A DNA stretch of 18,258 nucleotides, taken from contig LUJQ01000032.1 of NCBI GenBank assembly GCA_001689485.1, positions 1-18,258 of the forward strand, written 5' to 3'. A program made the translations under genes and the position numbers. Each line of letters begins with the position of its first letter. Positions within the stretch are counted from its first letter, which is position 1. The notes beneath the pieces are model-generated. The model worked only from the letters and a program-made list of their open reading frames with translations, ran no database searches and had not been told where the DNA came from. Below, in pieces: positions 14,798 to 18,258 of the stretch. The DNA is from Bacteroidales bacterium M6. Its GTDB lineage: Bacteria > Bacteroidota > Bacteroidia > Bacteroidales > Muribaculaceae.

Positions 14798-15458
14798 GCC
14801 CTCCCGGATAAACTTCGAGGAAATAGATTCCCGCCAGATTGAAAGAATACTGTCTACCGGGAATCTTGAAAGCCTGACACCCGAAGAACGCGACTATTTC
14901 GATTTAATGGAAATGGTTCGCGGACTTCGGGCGCGTATGATGTTTCCCGGAGGAAAGCGGATAGTTACCAAAGCCGGAATAATCAAGCTGCTGAAATCCG
15001 ACGCTTACGGACTTTCAGACTGGATGGCTCGCCGGATATACGCCGACGCGCTCAATTTTTTCTATTCCGAGGAGAATGTGCGCCCCCGCGCATGGGCCAA
15101 CCTATACGCCGAACGTTACGAGAAATGGGCCGACCTTGCCGCCTCTATGGGAAAACTGAAGGAGGCCAAAAGTATGTTGCACGAGGCCGCGAAACTCCGG
15201 GGCTGCTACGATGAAGCCACGCCAGAGATTCCCCAGGAACTTCTCGACGCTTCTCCCGTCATACTCTACACACACGACCCCGAAAGTATGGGCGCACCGA
15301 AGGCCGACCGCAAGGAACTGGAGGCGTTCATTGATTCGATACCTGAAATCCCGGAGATTAGCCGCCGCCGCGTGAAGGAGGATGCGGGAATTATGAAACG
15401 CAATCTTATTCAACGAATGATTGATGACGAAAAGGAGTTTGGCGATGAAAGCGAATAA
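14778..15458 (+). CDS. Hypothetical packaging-operon protein (226 aa)
   Basis: A 226-residue, mostly helical, charged protein. The segment VTKAGIIKLLKSDAYGLSDW followed by MARRIYADALNFFY looks like a DNA-contacting helical domain, and the segment from about residue 105 to 145 (WANLYAERYEKWADLAASMG) is helical and repetitive. It directly precedes the large terminase and overlaps it by 14 bases, and it overlaps the previous gene by 20 bases. Placement next to the terminase motor makes it a second small-subunit candidate or a packaging adaptor. I do not recognise the family. The ATG at 14778 is used in preference to an in-frame TTG at 14760. Confidence 0.65.
   Translation: MTNLPRKPSRINFEEIDSRQIERILSTGNLESLTPEERDYFDLMEMVRGLRARMMFPGGKRIVTKAGIIKLLKSDAYGLSDWMARRIYADALNFFYSEENVRPRAWANLYAERYEKWADLAASMGKLKEAKSMLHEAAKLRGCYDEATPEIPQELLDASPVILYTHDPESMGAPKADRKELEAFIDSIPEIPEISRRRVKEDAGIMKRNLIQRMIDDEKEFGDESE
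15430..15437 (+). promoter_or_regulatory. Shine-Dalgarno-like site of the large terminase
   Basis: AAAAGGAG lies 7 bases before the ATG at 15445 and decides that start over in-frame TTG/ATG codons at 15421-15426. Such sites are uncommon in Bacteroidetes, so it is unusual here. Confidence 0.45.
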
Positions 15459-17145
15459 AATCCCCGAAATGCCTGTAAAATTCGGCTCTGACGCGCTTGT
15501 TTTCTGCGACTGGATAGATACCACCAACTTTATAGCAATCGGCGGCCGTGGCGTGGCTAAAAGTACCGTCATTATCGCCCGGCGTTCTGTCAAGTGCGTC
15601 CGGCTCATGCCGGGCGCGCCTATCGCTATTGTGGCCGACACCTATTCAAATCTTGTAAACAACATAATGCCGGCCGTTCAGAACGGATGGAAAATTGATG
15701 ACCTTATCGAAGGGGTTCACTATGTCAAATACAAGCGTCCGCCGCTGGAGTGGCAACGTCGTTGCTCTGTTATTGTCGATGACTACAAGCACGTTTTTTC
15801 GTTCTGGAATGGTTCTGTTATTTTTCTCGGCTCACTCGACAACCCTTCATTGCTTGCCGGTAAATCCGTGGCTCACCTGATTTTCGATGAAGCCAAATAC
15901 GCTTCCGATTCAAAGGCTGCCCGTGTTATGCCTATTCTCCGAGGCGACGCGATAACTTACGGGCGCTGCCACCTCTACGGAGGTGTTACGATTACCACCG
16001 ATATGCCGGACGTTACCGAGGGAGAATATGATTGGTTTTTCCGCTATGCCTCCGAAATGGAGCCGGAGCGAATTGTCAGAATCGTACAAGCTGCCGGGGA
16101 ACTGAACCGGCTGCAACTGAAACTCACACGCGCCAACCGTGAGGTGACCCCGGACGTTAAGAAAATTGCCCGGCTTGAAAAGCGTATCGACTATTATACC
16201 GAAGGGCTGCTGAAGCTGCGCAAAGGGCAAACCTTCTTTATGAATATATCGAGTTTCGTCAACATCGACATTCTTACCGTTGACTATGCGAAACGTCTCT
16301 ATAACGGCGCACTTGAACTCCACGAGTTTCTTAAATCCGTTATGGGTATGCGTCCGGGCGTGAGGAAGGACGCAAGATTTTACGTGCTTTTCGGAGATTC
16401 ACACAAGTACACCGATGGAACTGTTTCAGGAGTGGCGGCCTTCACCTCTGCGGAACTGCGACACCTCGACCCCTCCCGGCCCCTTGACGGAGGCATGGAC
16501 TTCGGCAATATGCTTTCGTTGGTTATCGGACAATCTGACGGCCGACGTTACCGGGTGCATAAAAACTTCTACGAGATACCGCCGGGCTGGTTCCGCGAAC
16601 TCGCCGATCAATTCCTCGACTTCTTTAATTCGCATACGTTTAAGACCCTGAACCTCTATTATGACCGCTCCGGCAACAACTTCCAGAAACAAGGTGAGGA
16701 CTATGCCGGAAAGATTAAGGAGGCTATCGAAAAGGACGCGGCCGGTCGACGTACCGGCTGGACTGTCGTACTGAAATCGCGCAAGCAAGCCACGATTAAG
16801 CAAAACGCCGAATATGATTTTATGCACGAACTCATGCGAGGCGAGAACGAACGCCTTCCCCTGTTGCTTGTCGATGTTCTGAACTGCCCGGAAATGGTGT
16901 GCAGTATCGAAGGCGCAAAGGCCGAAGTCAAGCACCGGGGCCAGCAAAAGGTGGTGGCGAAAGTCAAGAAAACCGAGAAACTGGAGGCGAAGAAACTCCC
17001 CCGCCTGTCGACCAACTTCTCGGACGCTTTCAAGTACCTGATGATGCGCCGCGAGTGGCTGAACGCCGCCAAAGCCGCGCCCTCCGCAGCGTCAGGAGCG
17101 GCCGAACTTGCCGAACAGTGGATGGCCGACCGATTCGGCGGCTGA
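15445..17145 (+). CDS. terL: Terminase large subunit
   Basis: A 566-residue packaging motor. The ATPase half has a Walker A motif GGRGVAKST at 33-41 and a Walker B motif LIFDEAK with Asp148-Glu149. The C-terminal half carries an RNase H-like nuclease with Asp352 (DGGMDFG), Asp407 (YYDRSGN) and Asp527 (NFSDAFKYL) as likely metal ligands. The protein cuts concatemeric DNA and pumps it into the prohead through the portal. It has the layout and length of phage large terminases, including the PBSX-like group. It is the last gene of the packaging operon, followed by a terminator. The portal gene expected next to it is not within the window. Confidence 0.93.
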   Translation: MKANKIPEMPVKFGSDALVFCDWIDTTNFIAIGGRGVAKSTVIIARRSVKCVRLMPGAPIAIVADTYSNLVNNIMPAVQNGWKIDDLIEGVHYVKYKRPPLEWQRRCSVIVDDYKHVFSFWNGSVIFLGSLDNPSLLAGKSVAHLIFDEAKYASDSKAARVMPILRGDAITYGRCHLYGGVTITTDMPDVTEGEYDWFFRYASEMEPERIVRIVQAAGELNRLQLKLTRANREVTPDVKKIARLEKRIDYYTEGLLKLRKGQTFFMNISSFVNIDILTVDYAKRLYNGALELHEFLKSVMGMRPGVRKDARFYVLFGDSHKYTDGTVSGVAAFTSAELRHLDPSRPLDGGMDFGNMLSLVIGQSDGRRYRVHKNFYEIPPGWFRELADQFLDFFNSHTFKTLNLYYDRSGNNFQKQGEDYAGKIKEAIEKDAAGRRTGWTVVLKSRKQATIKQNAEYDFMHELMRGENERLPLLLVDVLNCPEMVCSIEGAKAEVKHRGQQKVVAKVKKTEKLEAKKLPRLSTNFSDAFKYLMMRREWLNAAKAAPSAASGAAELAEQWMADRFGG

Positions 17146-17179
17146 CATAGTTACCGGCTCCCTTACCGACCATATTACC

Positions 17180-17213
17180 GCCCGACGGCCGACCATACCG
17201 CCGGGCTTATTTT
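17180..17213 (+). terminator. Intrinsic terminator after the terminase
   Basis: GCCCGACGG (17180-17188) pairs with CCGCCGGGC (17198-17206) with one mismatch, followed by TTATTTTT. The rest of the 386-base gap up to 17531 holds two more GTAAC sites (17234, 17242), an AT-rich hairpin (17331-17351) and the promoter of the next gene. I see no gene in it. Confidence 0.75.
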
Positions 17214-17330
17214 TGCGCTCACCGAGCCGGCGGGTAACGCCGTAACAAACCCGAACGCTCACATTTCACCTTTGGTAAGGGGTGGTAATTATTTTTTCCC
17301 TTCAGAGCGGCCCGCACTTCGGAGCGTGTC

Positions 17331-17351
17331 AAAAATAGCGTTTTTATTTTT
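17331..17351. repeat. AT-rich inverted repeat in the terminase-downstream gap
   Basis: AAAAATA (17331-17337) and TATTTTT (17345-17351) flank a seven-base loop. This is weak on its own and may be only AT-rich sequence. Confidence 0.25.
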
Positions 17352-17473
17352 CAATGCGGTTAACTGCCTTATTTATAGTGAAATGGTGTTTTTAAGACCA
17401 AAATTTTACGTCTGAAATGCCGTTTTTTGCTCTGCAAACTGCAAATTTTCACCTCATTACCGCTAAAAATTCG

Positions 17474-17481
17474 TAACTTTG
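17474..17481 (+). promoter_or_regulatory. Bacteroidetes -7 promoter element of the membrane-protein gene
   Basis: TAACTTTG followed by C matches TAnnTTTG. It sets the gene start at the downstream ATG (17532), because in-frame codons further upstream lie before the expected transcription start near 17488. Confidence 0.7.
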
Positions 17482-17531
17482 CACTGTCAGACACCCGGAA
17501 TCCGGCGGAGATAACACCAATCTTACGCCAC

Positions 17532-17960
17532 ATGAACCCCCAAACCAGCCCGGAAGTAAAAACCGAATTGCAAAAAACCGATAAAGCGGCCAAAGGCTGT
17601 GGAATGGTGATTTTTGCAGCAATAATAATCGCTATAATATACGCGGTATTTCAGGGTATAAACTCTGATTCTGCCGGAGATTCAAGCGATGAAATCCAAG
17701 CAGCCGCTTTCCAGATAGCAAAACAGGAGGTTAAAAGTCAGTTGAACAACCCGGCGACCGCTGACTTTTCTCTAATGTCGGTAACGCGTGAAAAGTTCGG
17801 GGATAACACCTATCGGATAAAAGGCACTTTGACCGCTGAAAATTCTTTCGGGGTGGAACAAGCATTGCGATATACCGTTACACTTACATATTTTGAGGGG
17901 AATCCGCTCGACCGTTCGAGTTGGAATATTACCACTTGCGAGGTGAAAGAAAATCGCTAA
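17532..17960 (+). CDS. Single-pass membrane protein, phage accessory (142 aa)
   Basis: A 142-residue protein with a hydrophilic N-terminus, one hydrophobic helix at about 23-40 (GMVIFAAIIIAIIYAVF), an acidic Ser-rich linker, and a soluble C-terminal domain (about 55-142) of mixed helix and strands, including RYTVTLTYFEG. The helix has no signal-peptidase site, so the protein is probably membrane-anchored with the domain on the periplasmic side, although orientation is uncertain. It is monocistronic with its own promoter and terminator, lying between the packaging operon and the candidate RNA. Phage genes placed this way are often lysogenic-conversion or superinfection-exclusion genes, but nothing in the sequence proves that. 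I recognise no family. Confidence 0.75.
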   Translation: MNPQTSPEVKTELQKTDKAAKGCGMVIFAAIIIAIIYAVFQGINSDSAGDSSDEIQAAAFQIAKQEVKSQLNNPATADFSLMSVTREKFGDNTYRIKGTLTAENSFGVEQALRYTVTLTYFEGNPLDRSSWNITTCEVKENR

Positions 17961-17978
17961 CGATATTAAACACAATGT

Positions 17979-18020
17979 AGGGCTGGGGCAAAATTGTTCC
18001 GGCTTTATTTTTTCTTTCTG
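17979..18020 (+). terminator. Probable terminator after the membrane-protein gene
   Basis: AGGGCTGG (17979-17986) can pair with CCGGCTTT (17999-18006) using three G-U pairs, followed by a T-rich tail (ATTTTTTCTTT). Confidence 0.5.
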
Positions 18021-18067
18021 TATTAAATTTTATTAACTTTTTTTTTTTTTGTTCACAATATTCTTCC

Positions 18068-18075
18068 GAACTTTG
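18068..18075 (+). promoter_or_regulatory. Promoter-like element before the candidate RNA
   Basis: GAACTTTG differs from TAnnTTTG at the first base. Transcription would begin near 18082, just where the first inverted-repeat arm starts. A TTG lies at 18049-18051, somewhat closer than the usual -33 spacing. Confidence 0.4.
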
Positions 18076-18081
18076 TGCCGT

Positions 18082-18257
18082 CAACAAGCCCGGCAGTTTG
18101 CCGAAGTAGTCGCGAAAGCGGCTCGAAATATTTTCGGGCATTTTATTTGCCTGATTACATACGATATAAGGCGTTCGCCTTCTCCACCCTAAGTAACACG
18201 ACTACTTCGTCGGTTTCCGGGCTTGTTTGACGACATGGAGAGGCGAACGCCTTTTTT
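18082..18257 (+). ncRNA. Candidate structured RNA with two interleaved inverted repeats
   Basis: No ORF is visible in this stretch. Arm A has AACAAGCCCGG (18083-18093) and CGAAGTAGTCG (18102-18112). They pair perfectly with CCGGGCTTGTT (18217-18227) and CGACTACTTCG (18199-18209), giving 22 bp split by one internal loop. Arm B, AAGGCGTTCGCCTTCTCC (18168-18185), pairs with GGAGAGGCGAACGCCTT (18237-18253) over 17 bp with one bulged base. The order is A-B-A'-B', so both cannot form as simple nested stems, and together they would make a pseudoknot. B' followed by TTTTTT can also fold alone as a short terminator hairpin (AGGCG-AA-CGCCT). Between the arms are small stems at 18124-18136 and 18137-18151. 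I know no named RNA family that it matches. Confidence 0.5.
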
Positions 18258-18258
18258 A

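Noticed and set aside
18082..18258. Retron msr-msd RNA
   Set aside because: The end-pairing arms recall a1/a2, but a terminator closes the element before any reverse transcriptase could be co-transcribed, and no such gene is visible. Left open only because the window stops at 18258.
1..18258. CRISPR arrays, tRNA or rRNA genes, insertion sequences
   Set aside because: No regularly spaced direct repeats, no cloverleaf or rRNA-like sequence, and no transposase or integrase were seen on either strand.

Overview
The window reads as part of the genome of a tailed bacteriophage or prophage of the order Bacteroidales. All supported genes are on the + strand and tightly packed, often with ATGA-type overlaps. 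Several promoters carry the Bacteroidetes -7 element TAnnTTTG (for example TAACTTTG before 6704, 11880 and 17532), and clear Shine-Dalgarno sites are rare. The phage assignment rests on a primase-helicase, an S49 capsid-maturation protease, a capsid-like protein and a large terminase. No integrase, transposase, portal, tail or lysis gene is visible, so this is not the whole genome.

Layout. 1-225: the end of an upstream gene and a possible 50-residue ORF with a perfect palindrome inside it. 219-6200: a replication and DNA-modification operon of overlapping genes: SF3-type primase-helicase, PAPS-reductase-like protein with an apparent [4Fe-4S] cysteine set, C5-cytosine methyltransferase, a 77-residue unknown, and a DPPH-motif methyltransferase, closed by a strong intrinsic terminator. 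6201-6703: a non-coding stretch with 11 GTAAC/GTTAC pentamers in about 245 bases, the best candidate for a replication origin or operator array. 6704-11755: an unknown conserved-looking protein, a small possible structural protein, the S49 protease, a 729-residue capsid-like protein with a scaffold-like N-terminus and a duplicated C-terminal domain, and another probable virion protein. 11820-12616: a Gp49/RelE-type toxin with an XRE antitoxin, with its own promoter and palindromic operator and a terminator on each side. 12638-17206: a packaging operon with an unknown coiled-coil protein ending at a dnaX-like slippery A9 tract, a beta-class N6/N4 methyltransferase, two small proteins that are terminase-small-subunit candidates, and the large terminase. 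17474-18006: a lone single-pass membrane protein with its own promoter and terminator. 18068-18257: no ORF, but a promoter-like element followed by two long interleaved inverted repeats and a terminator, a good candidate for an undescribed structured RNA.

How it fits together: the left operon copies and chemically marks the phage DNA, the middle genes build and mature the head, and the right operon packages DNA. The toxin-antitoxin pair, the membrane protein and the candidate RNA look like independently transcribed accessory cargo. The observations most worth following are the interleaved-repeat RNA at the right end, the possible programmed -1 frameshift at 13599-13607, and the GTAAC cluster.
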